From: Clostridium chromiireducens
Lineage (GTDB): Bacteria; Bacillota; Clostridia; Clostridiales; Clostridiaceae
Length of the DNA: 64,000 nt
Reading direction: 5' to 3'
Assembly: GCF_002029255.1 (NCBI RefSeq)
Contig: NZ_MZGT01000010.1
Coordinates: 1-64,000, forward strand
The translations under genes were made by a program, and so were the position numbers. Below are positions 37,564-46,911 of the stretch, one piece after another (within the stretch, counting starts at the first letter, position 1; each line of letters starts with the position of its first letter). Below the pieces are notes generated by a model. It ran no database searches and was not told the DNA's origin. It saw only the letters and a program-made list of their open reading frames with translations.

Positions 37564-37836
37564 GGTAAAATATATTTTGTACATTTATTTATTATTTCCA
37601 ACATTTAATTTATATTTACACATAAAAAGTAAAAGGTTTCCAAAACTTAATATCATTAAATTCTTAACTTTATTAATGAAGTAATATTTAAAACTGCTAT
37701 CATTTTATATTATTATTTATTATGCACAGGGTGCATTATTGCTATGCTTCATTATAATGCAAGAGGTTACAAATTTGACAAGTCTAGAATAATAATATAT
37801 AATTCAAAAGACACTCTTGCCAAAGGAGGGAAATTA

Positions 37837-38886
37837 ATGATAGAAAAATTGAAAGAATTCACAATGAAAAGTTTTTCTAACGGTCCGAAGGCAAAAATTT
37901 TAATAGGGGCAATTACAATGTTAATTGTAGTTGTTGTAGCAGTGACAATAATGAGCATGAGAAATACGCTCATAATTAGTATAGACGGTAAAGAAGAGAC
38001 TTTTGTCACGTACAAGGGGACTGTTAAAGATGTGTTGCAAGAAAAGGGGATACAATTATCCGAAAAAGATAAAGTGCAACCATCCTTGGAATCCAAAGTA
38101 TCTGAGAAAGAAACTATTAAATTAAAGACAGCTATTCCCGTAGAAGTGAAAGCAAACGGGGTAAAAGTACAGGTGCAGACAGCAGAAGATACTATTGAGG
38201 ATATGCTAAATGCAGAGAAAAATACATTAAAAGAGCAAGGGATAGAATTTGATAAAGATGTAGATGAAGTATCACCTTCACTAGATTCTAAATTAGGAGA
38301 AGACGTAAGTGTACAACTTGTCAAAGTAGAAACAAAGAACCTTGTTGAAAAAGAGACAATTAACTTCGATACAATAGTTGAAAAAGATGAAAATCTAGAC
38401 AGTAGTGTTCAAAAGGTTAAGAGTGATGGAGTTAATGGTGAGAAGGAAATTACTTATGAAATAATATATAAAGATGGAGTAGAGATTTCTCGCAATATAA
38501 AGAGCACTAAAACTATTTTAGAACCCAAAAATGAAATCGTGGTAAAAGGAACTGGTCAAGTATACGCTAGTAGAGGCGGAGAAAGTATAACTTATAAGAA
38601 AAAACTTGATTGTGAAGCAACGGCTTATAGTAACCATTCAATTACGGCTACAGGGAGAACTCCTGTTAGAAATCAAGGTGGCTTGAGTACGATTGCAGTT
38701 GATCCACGTGTAATACCATTAGGAAGTAAAGTTTACGTAGAGGGCTATGGATATGCAATAGCAGCTGATACAGGTGGTGCTATAAAAGGCAACAAAATTG
38801 ATATATACCTTAATTCATCAAATGAATGTAATAATTGGGGAAGAAGATCAGTTAACGTATTAATAGTTGCTTATCCAGGACAATAG
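37837..38886 (+). CDS. yabE: YabE-like cell wall protein (DUF348, G5, 3D domains)
   Basis: 349 residues. A transmembrane anchor (ILIGAITMLIVVVVAVTIMS) is followed by two DUF348 modules, a G5 domain (ETINFDTIVEKDENLDSS) and a C-terminal 3D domain with its Asp motif (AVDPRVIPLGSKVYVEG, AADTGGAIKGNKIDIYL). 3D domains are lytic-transglycosylase-like folds found in Sps/Rpf-related wall hydrolases. The ATG at 37837 follows AAAGGAGGG; the frame stays open 31 codons upstream but without such a site. Confidence 0.9.
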   Translation: MIEKLKEFTMKSFSNGPKAKILIGAITMLIVVVVAVTIMSMRNTLIISIDGKEETFVTYKGTVKDVLQEKGIQLSEKDKVQPSLESKVSEKETIKLKTAIPVEVKANGVKVQVQTAEDTIEDMLNAEKNTLKEQGIEFDKDVDEVSPSLDSKLGEDVSVQLVKVETKNLVEKETINFDTIVEKDENLDSSVQKVKSDGVNGEKEITYEIIYKDGVEISRNIKSTKTILEPKNEIVVKGTGQVYASRGGESITYKKKLDCEATAYSNHSITATGRTPVRNQGGLSTIAVDPRVIPLGSKVYVEGYGYAIAADTGGAIKGNKIDIYLNSSNECNNWGRRSVNVLIVAYPGQ

Positions 38887-39031
38887 TAACTTATTTTAAG
38901 AGATAACATTTGTTATCTCTATTTTTTTCTTTAAATTATAGTTATTTTATCATATTATTAGAAATAGGATAAAATAACTATAATTATGCTCTTATTAGGG
39001 CAAGTTTTAATGAATGAAAGGAAGTAGAATA

Positions 39032-39589
39032 TTGATAAAGGAAGTAATCGTTGTTGAAGGAAGAGACGATGTTGATGCTGTAAAGAAAGCAATAGATGCG
39101 GAAATAATAGCTGTTGGCGGGTTTGGAATAAATGCGAAAGTAATTGAAAGAATACAGGAGGCTCAAAAAAGAAAAGGAGTAATTGTTTTAACTGATCCGG
39201 ATTTTGCGGGGGAGAAGATAAGAAGAATAATATCTAAAAGAGTTAAAGGTATAAAACATGCGTATATTGCCAAAGAAGATGGGCTTAAAAATGGAGATAT
39301 TGGAGTTGAAAATGCATGCCCAGAAGTTATTATAAAAGCTCTTGAGATGGCTAAAGTAACACAAGTAGAAAAGCAGGAATTTTTTAATATGCAAGATATG
39401 TTTTATTTTAAATTTACGGGAGATGCTACATCTAAAATTAGAAGAGGTATACTTGGTAAGATATTAGGCATAGGTTATGGAAATGCTGCTCAAATGGTTT
39501 CTAGATTAAATAATTATGGAATAACAAAAGAAGAATTTACTAATGCTATAAAAGAGGTAGAAAAACAATTGGAAGTAGGTAAGAAATAA
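39032..39589 (+). CDS. rnmV: Ribonuclease M5
   Basis: 185 residues with a Toprim domain: Glu in VVEGRDDVDAV and the DxD-type motif in LTDPDFAGE. RNase M5 matures the 5' end of 5S rRNA in Firmicutes. A TTG start at 39032, spaced after AAAGGAAG, gives MIKEVIVVEGRDD, which matches family N-termini better than the ATG six codons upstream that precedes this site. The ksgA ATG directly follows its stop. Confidence 0.92.
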   Translation: MIKEVIVVEGRDDVDAVKKAIDAEIIAVGGFGINAKVIERIQEAQKRKGVIVLTDPDFAGEKIRRIISKRVKGIKHAYIAKEDGLKNGDIGVENACPEVIIKALEMAKVTQVEKQEFFNMQDMFYFKFTGDATSKIRRGILGKILGIGYGNAAQMVSRLNNYGITKEEFTNAIKEVEKQLEVGKK

Positions 39590-40435
39590 ATGGATTTAAA
39601 AGATATAAAAACTCAGGAGTTAGTTAAAAAATATAATTTCAAATTTTCGAAGAGTCTGGGGCAGAATTTTTTAGTTGATGATTCAGTACTTAATGATATA
39701 GTTAGCGGAGCAGAAGTAAATAATGAGGATTTCATTATAGAAATTGGTCCAGGAGTAGGAACTTTAACAGCGCAATTATTAATGAAGGCTAAAAAAGTAA
39801 CTTCAATTGAATTAGATAATGATTTAATACCAATACTTCAACAAGAATTAGGCGAAAATAAAAATTTTGAGTTAATACATAAAGACGCACTTAAAGTTGA
39901 TTTTAATGAACTCATAGGTGAAGAGAAGAGTGTTAAGCTTGTGGCTAATCTGCCGTATTACGTAACTACCCCTATAATAGTTAAACTTTTGAAAGGTGGA
40001 TATAACTTTAAATCTCTAACTATTATGATACAAAAGGAAGTTGCAGAAAGAATGAATGCTGAACCAGATTGCAAAGACTATGGATCATTATCTGTTTTAG
40101 TTCAATATTATTGCAATACAAGTATAATAAGAAGAGTACCTCCAACTTGCTTTATACCAAGACCAAAGGTGGAATCAATAGTAATAAGATTAGATAGATT
40201 AGATGAGCCTAGAGTAAAAACTAAAGATATAAGTTTTATGTTTGAGCTAGTGAGAGCCGGATTCAATATGAGAAGAAAGACTTTATGGAATGCTGCAAAG
40301 ACGCTCCATGTAAATAAAGAAAAATTGGAAGACGCGTTTAAAAGGTCGGGAATTGATCCTAAGAGAAGAGCTGAGACTTTGTCATTAGAGGAATTTGGGT
40401 TATTGGCGGATTCTTTATATGATATAAAGCTTTAA
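39590..40435 (+). CDS. ksgA: 16S rRNA dimethyladenosine transferase
   Basis: 281 residues. A SAM-binding Rossmann methyltransferase: [31 protein letters not shown], and the catalytic [10 protein letters not shown] motif. It dimethylates the two adjacent adenines near the 3' end of 16S rRNA. The ATG follows the rnmV stop with no gap, so translation is coupled. Confidence 0.96.
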   Translation: MDLKDIKTQELVKKYNFKFSKSLGQNFLVDDSVLNDIVSGAEVNNEDFIIEIGPGVGTLTAQLLMKAKKVTSIELDNDLIPILQQELGENKNFELIHKDALKVDFNELIGEEKSVKLVANLPYYVTTPIIVKLLKGGYNFKSLTIMIQKEVAERMNAEPDCKDYGSLSVLVQYYCNTSIIRRVPPTCFIPRPKVESIVIRLDRLDEPRVKTKDISFMFELVRAGFNMRRKTLWNAAKTLHVNKEKLEDAFKRSGIDPKRRAETLSLEEFGLLADSLYDIKL

Positions 40436-40492
40436 TTCAAAAAGATTGAGGTATTATCTTTAGAATGTAATTGAATCATAATACTAAATATT

Positions 40493-40527
40493 CCGCATAT
40501 ACTATATGGAATAAATATATGCGGAGG
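40493..40527 (+). promoter_or_regulatory. Hairpin over the ribosome binding site, with sporulation-sigma-like -10
   Basis: CCGCATAT (40493-40500) can pair with ATATGCGG (40517-40524), whose end overlaps the GGAGGG ribosome binding site. The left arm contains CATATACTA, which fits the sigma-K -10 pattern CATAnnnTA and is also close to sigma-E. Both readings are tentative. Confidence 0.35.
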
Positions 40528-40538
40528 GAATATAAGGT

Positions 40539-42833
40539 TTGGCACATAATAAATTGTATAGAAATTTCATAATATTACAAGAAGATGAAAGAGGATACTC
40601 TCATTCTAATGATAAAACCTTATCTGGGTATGCTAAGGTTGAAGCAAAAGGAGATAAATGTAAAGTATCTTTTTATGCTCAAAATCTTAAGCCAGAAGAT
40701 AACTATTCAATGGTACTTATCTGTTGCAAAAGAGACTCAAAACAATTAATTGATTTAGGGCCTTTAGCAATAAATGAAGTTGGAAAAGGAGATACCAGCA
40801 AGGAGTATTATGTAAATAACATAGCTGGACTTGGAATATCTTATGATAAAATATCAGGTGCTGCCATTTGCAGAGTGAAGGATAATGAAACAGATTTCAT
40901 AATGCATGGATTTATGAATGGAGAAGAGTCTGCTGATAATTGGAGAAAATTTAAATTTATAAAGACAGATTCCAAAAAGTATATTAATAAGACAGATTTA
41001 GAAGTAAAAAAGAAGGATATTTCTAATTCTAGTATAGTCAGTGTATCGGCGGTAAATATCCTAGATTCTAATTCTGAGAAAGTTAAATTACAAGCTGAAG
41101 TAGTTGAACGCAAAAATAGTGAAAATACAGTTCAAAACAAAGATGATATAGAGTCAGTGGATATAACAAAAGATAATTCTATGGTGGAAATTAGAAATAC
41201 TGAAATTAATGAAAATATAGACGATGTAATAGATACTTCTTATGAAGAGAGACATAAAAATAAAGATTATAAGAAATATGATAAATGCGATAAACATGAT
41301 AAATCTGATGAACATGATAAGTATAGCAAATGTGATGATTGTGAAAAACATGAAAAATATGATAAATGTGATGAACACGAAAAGAATCATAAACATGATA
41401 TGAGTAATGAGTACGGTAACCATCAAAAGTGCGATAAATATGATATTTATGGTAAGAGTGATGATGTGGAAGATATTATTAACAAATTATCTAAAAAATT
41501 AGAGACTTATGACGGTATAATTGATGCAAAAATAGATTATAATCATGATGATATTGTAGTCTATGGTTTTATAAAGGACGAGAAAGATTATAATTGTGAG
41601 TGGAAGAAATTTAAGTTAGAAAAGAAGTGTAGAAGCGAGAGTCAGGACTTTATTAATACTCCAAGTAATTCTAAGAGATTACAAGAAAACTTTGTCTTAG
41701 ATAAGTTAACCGGAATAAATGATTCAGGAAGAAAAGATATAATAGATTTTGATGAATATGAAAATGACATTAAAAAAATAGAGCCAATGGGACCGATGGG
41801 AGAAAAGGGACCAATGGGACCAGCAGGAGATAAGGGACCAATGGGATCAGCAGGAGATAAGGGACCAATGGGACCAGCAGGAGATAAGGGACCAATGGGA
41901 TCAGCAGGAGAAAAGGGACCAATGGGACCAGCAGGAGATAAGGGACCAATGGGACCAGCAGGAGATAAGGGACCAATGGGATCAGCAGGAGATAAGGGAC
42001 CAATGGGACCAGCAGGAGATAAGGGACCAATGGGATCAGCAGGAGATAAGGGACCAATGGGACCAGCAGGAGATAAGGGGCCAATGGGACCAATGGGAGA
42101 TAAGGGGCCAATGGGACCAATGGGACAAACAGGGCCGATGAATACAGAATGCCAAACTAAAACAATCCATCTAATAATGAAACAGCCAGAAGTAGTAAAG
42201 GAAAAAGAAAAATGCCATTCAGACAAAAAGGAAAAATGCCATTCAGGCAAAAAGGAAAAATGCCAAGCGGAGAAGGAAAAAATAACTTTAATTAATGTAG
42301 GGGCAACCACAAGCAAAAAAGAAACAATAAATCCATGTGGTTGTAATCAACTAGATCTAAGCTATGTAGAACCAGTAAACTTAAATAATAATCAACAATC
42401 AACAACAAATAAAGGGTTTAATATTACTGGAGAAGTTACTCTATATTTTGAGAAACTTGCAAAAGGATTTCAACCTTACAATGGTAATTTAGCTGATATA
42501 AATCATTGCAAGTGGTATAAAATCAATGTAAATAGCATAGAGGATTTGTCTGATGATTCAAACTATAATCAATATACCTTAGCATATTATCCAATGTTGA
42601 ATTACTATCCTTATATCAGTAAATCAGGTCACTTCTTATTGGGGTACAAAGGTAATAGAAATGGAGAGATTCAGTATATTGTATATGCTATACCAGGAAG
42701 CAAGGAAAAGAATGATCAACCATATGGCGGAAGAACAGGTTTTGTAACATGGACTAACGATAATAATGGCAGAGGATATTGGCTAATGTTCTATGATTTT
42801 AAAAACTCTTCCATTGTAATACCAACAAAATAA
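40539..42833 (+). CDS. Large protein with collagen-like GXY repeats, probable spore-surface protein
   Basis: 764 residues in blocks. An N-terminal domain (about 1-150) is partly echoed at about 305-365 (both contain WRKFKF/WKKFKL-like ends). Next is a Lys/Asp/His/Cys-rich low-complexity stretch (about 240-305), then about 13 collagen-like 9-residue units ([18 protein letters not shown]). A Cys-rich linker with repeated KEKCHS follows, then a C-terminal globular domain ([18 protein letters not shown] to the end). The repeats recall BclA-type exosporium proteins. There is no signal peptide, as for spore-coat proteins made in the mother cell. TTG 40539 is the only start with a ribosome binding site (GGAGGG). 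Confidence 0.8.
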   Translation: MAHNKLYRNFIILQEDERGYSHSNDKTLSGYAKVEAKGDKCKVSFYAQNLKPEDNYSMVLICCKRDSKQLIDLGPLAINEVGKGDTSKEYYVNNIAGLGISYDKISGAAICRVKDNETDFIMHGFMNGEESADNWRKFKFIKTDSKKYINKTDLEVKKKDISNSSIVSVSAVNILDSNSEKVKLQAEVVERKNSENTVQNKDDIESVDITKDNSMVEIRNTEINENIDDVIDTSYEERHKNKDYKKYDKCDKHDKSDEHDKYSKCDDCEKHEKYDKCDEHEKNHKHDMSNEYGNHQKCDKYDIYGKSDDVEDIINKLSKKLETYDGIIDAKIDYNHDDIVVYGFIKDEKDYNCEWKKFKLEKKCRSESQDFINTPSNSKRLQENFVLDKLTGINDSGRKDIIDFDEYENDIKKIEPMGPMGEKGPMGPAGDKGPMGSAGDKGPMGPAGDKGPMGSAGEKGPMGPAGDKGPMGPAGDKGPMGSAGDKGPMGPAGDKGPMGSAGDKGPMGPAGDKGPMGPMGDKGPMGPMGQTGPMNTECQTKTIHLIMKQPEVVKEKEKCHSDKKEKCHSGKKEKCQAEKEKITLINVGATTSKKETINPCGCNQLDLSYVEPVNLNNNQQSTTNKGFNITGEVTLYFEKLAKGFQPYNGNLADINHCKWYKINVNSIEDLSDDSNYNQYTLAYYPMLNYYPYISKSGHFLLGYKGNRNGEIQYIVYAIPGSKEKNDQPYGGRTGFVTWTNDNNGRGYWLMFYDFKNSSIVIPTK
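41784..42140 (+). repeat. 27-bp tandem repeat encoding collagen-like triplets
   Basis: About 357 bases made of 27-bp units coding GPM-GPA-GDK or GPM-GSA-GDK, roughly 13 copies with alternating PA/SA forms. Such an array is prone to copy-number change by slippage or recombination. Confidence 0.9.
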
Positions 42834-42845
42834 GGTAATATTCAT

Positions 42846-43415
42846 ATGAATAAAAAGCAATTAATCGTTACGTCAATATTGTTATCATTAATGTTGATAC
42901 TAGCTATAACGCAAGGATTCTTCAAAGAAAACTTTGAACAGGTAATTCTCATGGATCAGGGTATAAGTGGATTTAAGGAATACAAAATTTATAAGGATAA
43001 ATACATTGTATCATTTCCTAGTGAATGGTCTGTAACAGAAAAAGAAAGTAAAGAAGACCAATATGTAAGTTATAGATTGGATTTCAAAGACAAGAATAGT
43101 AAGATTACTGGTTTATTACAAGTGATAAATACTAATGAAGATTTAAATGTATTTGCAGAAAATGATTTAAATAATCAATATCTAGAGTACTATAACTCGG
43201 AAGTGGTGCCTTTTAAGAATCCGAATAATTCTGGAGTGCTAGTACAGTATGAAACATCTGTAAAAAATGGGTACGAATTTAAAAATGAATGTTATTATTT
43301 GAATTTAGGAGAAGGTAAAACAGTAAAAATATTATTTAATCTTAAAACTAAAGATTATAAAGATAATGTGAAAACTATTATTAATACGATTATTTCGAGT
43401 ATTAAGACATCTTAG
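42846..43415 (+). CDS. Membrane-anchored hypothetical protein
   Basis: 189 residues. An N-terminal hydrophobic helix (about 7-25) would anchor or export it. The remainder has the pattern YKIYKDKYIVSFPSEWSVTEKE followed by beta-rich sequence and the end NVKTIINTIISSIKTS, reminiscent of PsbP-like or DUF4367-type surface folds, though I cannot assign a family. It starts 12 bases after the collagen-like gene, so the two are probably co-transcribed. Confidence 0.75.
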   Translation: MNKKQLIVTSILLSLMLILAITQGFFKENFEQVILMDQGISGFKEYKIYKDKYIVSFPSEWSVTEKESKEDQYVSYRLDFKDKNSKITGLLQVINTNEDLNVFAENDLNNQYLEYYNSEVVPFKNPNNSGVLVQYETSVKNGYEFKNECYYLNLGEGKTVKILFNLKTKDYKDNVKTIINTIISSIKTS

Positions 43416-43601
43416 AGGGGGAGTATAATTAAATTTAATTTGTATTTATACTTTCATATGTAAGTTTAGTTAATAATCACGTATAAGAAAAACTTACAAT
43501 ACTTTATTTGATGTAAAACATAAAGTTATTTAAAAGTTATATTTAAAACTTTTAAATATATAAATTAAATTTGCCAAGGATAAGTATAAGTATTATAATT
43601 T

Positions 43602-43643
43602 AAGTATTAAGGAGAGGCGCAGATTAGCTTCTCCTTGATACTT
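43602..43643 (+). terminator. Strong hairpin upstream of lgt
   Basis: AAGTATTAAGGAGAGGC pairs with GCTTCTCCTTGATACTT, 17 bp including two G-U pairs, with an 8-base loop. The following ATTTGACGTTT is only weakly T-rich. It either ends the collagen-like operon or is a structured lgt leader. Confidence 0.55.
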
Positions 43644-43665
43644 ATTTGACGTTTGGGGGAGAAAA

Positions 43666-44436
43666 ATGAGGATAGTATTATTTGAGATATTTGGGATACA
43701 AGTAAAAAGTTATGGACTAATGATAGCAATCGGTATAATAGTCGCGGCAGCATTATTTATAAATAAAGGGAAAAAGAAAGGCTTCGATGAAGATTCCCTA
43801 TTAAACTTAATTATTTTTGCTGTACTAGGCGGAATGCTTGGAGGGAAAGGGCTATTTATATTAACTGAAATAAAAGATATTATTAAAGAACCAAGTATAT
43901 TACTTAATTTTGGATATGGTTTTGTAGTTTATGGTGCGATTGCTGGTGGGGCCTTAGCTATGTATTTATATTCTAAGAAAAAAGGTTGGAATATAGCTGA
44001 AATGCTAGATATGACTGTTCCAGGACTTGCAATAGCACAAGGATTTGGAAGAATAGGATGCTTTTTTGCAGGGTGTTGTTATGGAGCTGAAACCTCATTG
44101 CCAATAGGCGTTGCATTTCCTAAAGGATCTCTTGCGCCAGCAGGTGTACATTTGCACCCAACACAAATTTATTCTTCAATTTTTGATTTTTCATTAGGAT
44201 TTCTGCTATTATATTATAGTAGAAAAGAGAGACAAACTGGTAAAGTCACGGGTTTATATTTAATAATATATAGTATAGGAAGATTTTTAGTTGAGTTTTT
44301 AAGAGATGATCCAAGAGGGAATGTTGGCATTCTTTCAACATCTCAATTTATTGCAATATTTACTTTAGTGCTTGGATTTATGGTTTTTAATAATGGCAAG
44401 ATTTTTAAAGGAGCGAAGAAAAATATTGAAGAATAA
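43666..44436 (+). CDS. lgt: Prolipoprotein diacylglyceryl transferase
   Basis: A 256-residue polytopic membrane enzyme that attaches diacylglycerol to lipobox cysteines, the first step of lipoprotein maturation. The signature GRIGCFFAGCCYG and the downstream HPTQIYSS motif are present. GGGGGAG precedes the ATG. The gene directly downstream encodes a lipoprotein and overlaps it by 11 bases. Confidence 0.95.
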   Translation: MRIVLFEIFGIQVKSYGLMIAIGIIVAAALFINKGKKKGFDEDSLLNLIIFAVLGGMLGGKGLFILTEIKDIIKEPSILLNFGYGFVVYGAIAGGALAMYLYSKKKGWNIAEMLDMTVPGLAIAQGFGRIGCFFAGCCYGAETSLPIGVAFPKGSLAPAGVHLHPTQIYSSIFDFSLGFLLLYYSRKERQTGKVTGLYLIIYSIGRFLVEFLRDDPRGNVGILSTSQFIAIFTLVLGFMVFNNGKIFKGAKKNIEE

Positions 44437-45259
44437 TAAGTTTTTAATTGTTTTATCTATATTATTATGCATAGGTACAATGTTATCAGGATGTACTTTT
44501 ATTAATGATATGGAAGTTAAAATGAATCTTAAAAATGAACAATTTGAATACATAAAGCAGAATAAGGTAGATAAAATTGTTATACAAAATGTAAGAGATA
44601 GTGGATTTAGGTTTGTTGTGACAGATAGTAAGGCAATAGAAGATATTTATAAACTTTTATCAGAAGGTAGCGAAGTTTCAAAAAAGAGTTCCCTTGATCC
44701 AGACTATATTTTTGAAATATATATCGGAGAGGAAGTAAAAAAATATCAATATGTAGTTGGCGCTAATGAACGTGGTGCAGGAAATTTTTATGATGATAAT
44801 AAAGCTTTTTCAGTACCAAAGAATTTAGAAAATACTATAATGCAAAACTTATCATTTATAAGAAAGCCAAGAGATTTTGAATATATATACTATCAATCAA
44901 TATTAAAGGTTATTGAGAGTAAAAAAAATAATTTAGCCGGCGGGAATAAAGTTGGGGTAGATATAGGTAGCGACACAGACTGTTTAAAATATATATTCTC
45001 TGTAGATTTAGAAGAATTTAAGAAGAACTTAAATGAAGTTTTACCTGGTATTAACATTGTTAGTAATAACTATGAAGACTTTGATACAATAATTAAAGTT
45101 AAGAATAGAGGATATAATAGCACAACTTTTAAAACATTAATAACTATAGATGATAAAAAGAATAAATCATTTGAAAATTATTATATATCAGCAGAATATA
45201 ATTATAAGGATTGGGACATTAAAATAAGTGAACCAAATAAAGTACCACAAGATTGGTAA
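44426..45259 (+). CDS. Lipoprotein of unknown function
   Basis: 277 residues. The signal peptide has two lysines, a hydrophobic stretch and the lipobox LSGC with Cys at about 23, so it should be an Lgt substrate. The mature part is hydrophilic, with an early segment (VDKIVIQNVRDSGF) resembling YhfM-like small-domain lipoproteins; no firm family. I chose the TTG at 44426, 12 bases after AAAGGAG, because it gives a normal signal peptide. The frame extends 18 codons upstream, inside lgt. The 11-base overlap suggests translational coupling. Confidence 0.8.
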   Translation: MKNNKFLIVLSILLCIGTMLSGCTFINDMEVKMNLKNEQFEYIKQNKVDKIVIQNVRDSGFRFVVTDSKAIEDIYKLLSEGSEVSKKSSLDPDYIFEIYIGEEVKKYQYVVGANERGAGNFYDDNKAFSVPKNLENTIMQNLSFIRKPRDFEYIYYQSILKVIESKKNNLAGGNKVGVDIGSDTDCLKYIFSVDLEEFKKNLNEVLPGINIVSNNYEDFDTIIKVKNRGYNSTTFKTLITIDDKKNKSFENYYISAEYNYKDWDIKISEPNKVPQDW

Positions 45260-45279
45260 GGAATTAAGGAGGACGTGCG

Positions 45280-46119
45280 ATGAGTTGCGAAGATTGTAAG
45301 AGTAAGGATACCTGTAAGTCTAAAGGAGAAGGGTGTAAAGAAGAAAGCCTAAAATTAGCTTCTAGATATGGAAGTATTAAAAATATCATAGGAGTTATAA
45401 GTGGAAAAGGTGGAGTAGGTAAGTCAACTGTCACAGGAATAATGGCAGCAATGTTGGCCAAAAAAGGATATAAAGTAGGTGTGTTGGATGCAGATATTAC
45501 AGGGCCATCTATGCCAAGATTCTTCGGGATTAATAATAAGAGAGCAAAAATAATTCCGTTAGAGAATGATATGGTAAAATTTGAACCAGTAGAAACAGAT
45601 AGTGGAATAAAGATAATTTCAATGAACCTTTTAACAGCTGTGGAAGATGAGCCAGTTATTTGGAGGGGACCAGTGATTACAGGAGTATTGAAGCAAATGT
45701 TTGTAGAAACTAATTGGGGTGAACTTGATTATTTGCTAATCGATATGCCGCCAGGAACTGGAGATATAGCTTTAACAGTTATGCAGGAGTTTCCAATAAA
45801 TGAAATAGTAATAGTTTCAACTCCTCAAGATATGGTATCTATGATTGTTAAAAAAGTAGTTATAATGGCTCAAAAAATAGGTGTAAAGATTAAAGGCGTC
45901 GTAGAAAATATGGCGTATATAAATTGTCCTGATTGTGACAAGAAGATAAGAGTGTTTAGTAGAAAATCTTCAGAAGAAAATGCTGATTATTTAGGGATTC
46001 CATTGATAGGTGAATTACCTATTAATATTGACCTTACAGAAGCGCTAGAAGAAGGAAGAGCTGAAGAATATGTTAAAGAAGATCCTTTATATGCATTGAT
46101 CTTTGAAGGGTTATATTAA
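45280..46119 (+). CDS. Mrp/NBP35-family Fe-S cluster carrier ATPase
   Basis: 279 residues. A cysteine-rich N-terminus (CEDCKSKDTCKSKGEGC) precedes a deviant Walker A, GVISGKGGVGKSTV, then DADITGPSMPRFF and DMPPGTGD. A C-terminal CPDC pair is the expected cluster-bridging motif. The family (ApbC/Mrp/NBP35) binds and delivers [4Fe-4S] clusters to apoproteins. AGGAGG precedes the ATG. Confidence 0.92.
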   Translation: MSCEDCKSKDTCKSKGEGCKEESLKLASRYGSIKNIIGVISGKGGVGKSTVTGIMAAMLAKKGYKVGVLDADITGPSMPRFFGINNKRAKIIPLENDMVKFEPVETDSGIKIISMNLLTAVEDEPVIWRGPVITGVLKQMFVETNWGELDYLLIDMPPGTGDIALTVMQEFPINEIVIVSTPQDMVSMIVKKVVIMAQKIGVKIKGVVENMAYINCPDCDKKIRVFSRKSSEENADYLGIPLIGELPINIDLTEALEEGRAEEYVKEDPLYALIFEGLY

Positions 46120-46236
46120 GTTAAATGATTACGAGTTTTAATTATTATTTAAAAATATTCTGATATACATACATAACTTATATTTCTTGGGAAATAATAA
46201 GTTATGTAATTTTATATTAGAGGAGATGAAGTAATT

Positions 46237-46428
46237 ATGACACCAAAAGTAGATAAAGATACATGCATAGCATGTGGATTATGTCCTTCTATATGTCCAG
46301 AATGTTTTCAAATGGAAGATGATGGTAAAGCTGGAGCTGTAGTTGATGAAGTTCCAGAAGGTTGCGTTGATGAAGCAAAAGAAGCAGAAGAAAGCTGTCC
46401 AGTAGATGCAATTGCAATAGAAGAGTAG
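46237..46428 (+). CDS. Single-cluster [4Fe-4S] ferredoxin
   Basis: 63 acidic residues. The motif CIACGLCPSIC gives ligands Cys10, Cys13 and Cys16, with Cys54 (ESCPVDAI) as the remote fourth. Cys20 and Cys43 are placed for the disulfide seen in monocluster ferredoxins, so only one cluster is expected. It is a general low-potential electron carrier. AGAGGAG precedes the ATG and a terminator follows. Confidence 0.93.
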   Translation: MTPKVDKDTCIACGLCPSICPECFQMEDDGKAGAVVDEVPEGCVDEAKEAEESCPVDAIAIEE

Positions 46429-46486
46429 AATTTAATTGCAAAACAGGATAACAGAGGAACTCTAAAATAGAATTTGTATATTGTAT

Positions 46487-46535
46487 AAAGATGGGATTGA
46501 TTTTGTTTTTCACAACATCAATCCTATCTTTATTT
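46487..46535 (+). terminator. Intrinsic terminator after ferredoxin
   Basis: AAAGATGGGATTGAT pairs with ATCAATCCTATCTTT around a T-rich loop. Confidence 0.8.
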
Positions 46536-46583
46536 ATTAATAAATTAAGTAAAGACATATAATCTACTTAATTTGTCTGATAA

Positions 46584-46790
46584 TTATAAACAGTCAATTG
46601 AGTTATATATATTAGATTTACTACTCTTATTATGGTTTGTTGTATAATTTTGACCAGTTTTATTTAAGTTTATTGTATGATGAGGAATAGACATATAGGG
46701 TAAGTTATTTATGGGAATAGTATATATATCATCATTACTATTTATTATGGTAGCATCTCTATAAGTTAAATCTAATATGAAATCCTTCAT
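46584..46790 (-). CDS. Small hypothetical protein
   Basis: 68 residues beginning MKDFILDLTYRDATIINSND, then an Asn/Ser/Lys-rich tail. GAAAGGA lies 9-10 bases before the ATG. There is no recognisable domain or membrane segment. The hydrophilic asparagine-rich tail and start signal suggest a real small gene, but without homology support. Confidence 0.45.
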   Translation of the reverse strand: MKDFILDLTYRDATIINSNDDIYTIPINNLPYMSIPHHTINLNKTGQNYTTNHNKSSKSNIYNSIDCL

Positions 46791-46875
46791 TAAAATACAT
46801 CCTTTCAATAAGTTTAATTTTTTATATTATTCACATATACAAATATAAGTATTCACATAAAGGATTTTTTAAATA

Positions 46876-46907
46876 AAAAAGACGAGCTTTTAATCTCGTT
46901 CTTTTTA
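46876..46907. terminator. Terminator after degV (minus strand), A/T-flanked on both sides
   Basis: On the minus strand AAAAAGAACGAG pairs with CTCGTCTTTTTT. It directly follows the degV stop. Confidence 0.75.
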
Positions 46908-46911
46908 TAAA

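Noticed and set aside
41784..42140. Regularly spaced repeats as a CRISPR array
   Set aside because: The 27-bp units are contiguous, in frame, with no unique spacers and no cas genes.
41642..42316. Long minus-strand open frames across the collagen repeat
   Set aside because: They are mirror images of the GXY repeat array, Pro/Leu-rich and without start signals; the plus-strand gene explains them.
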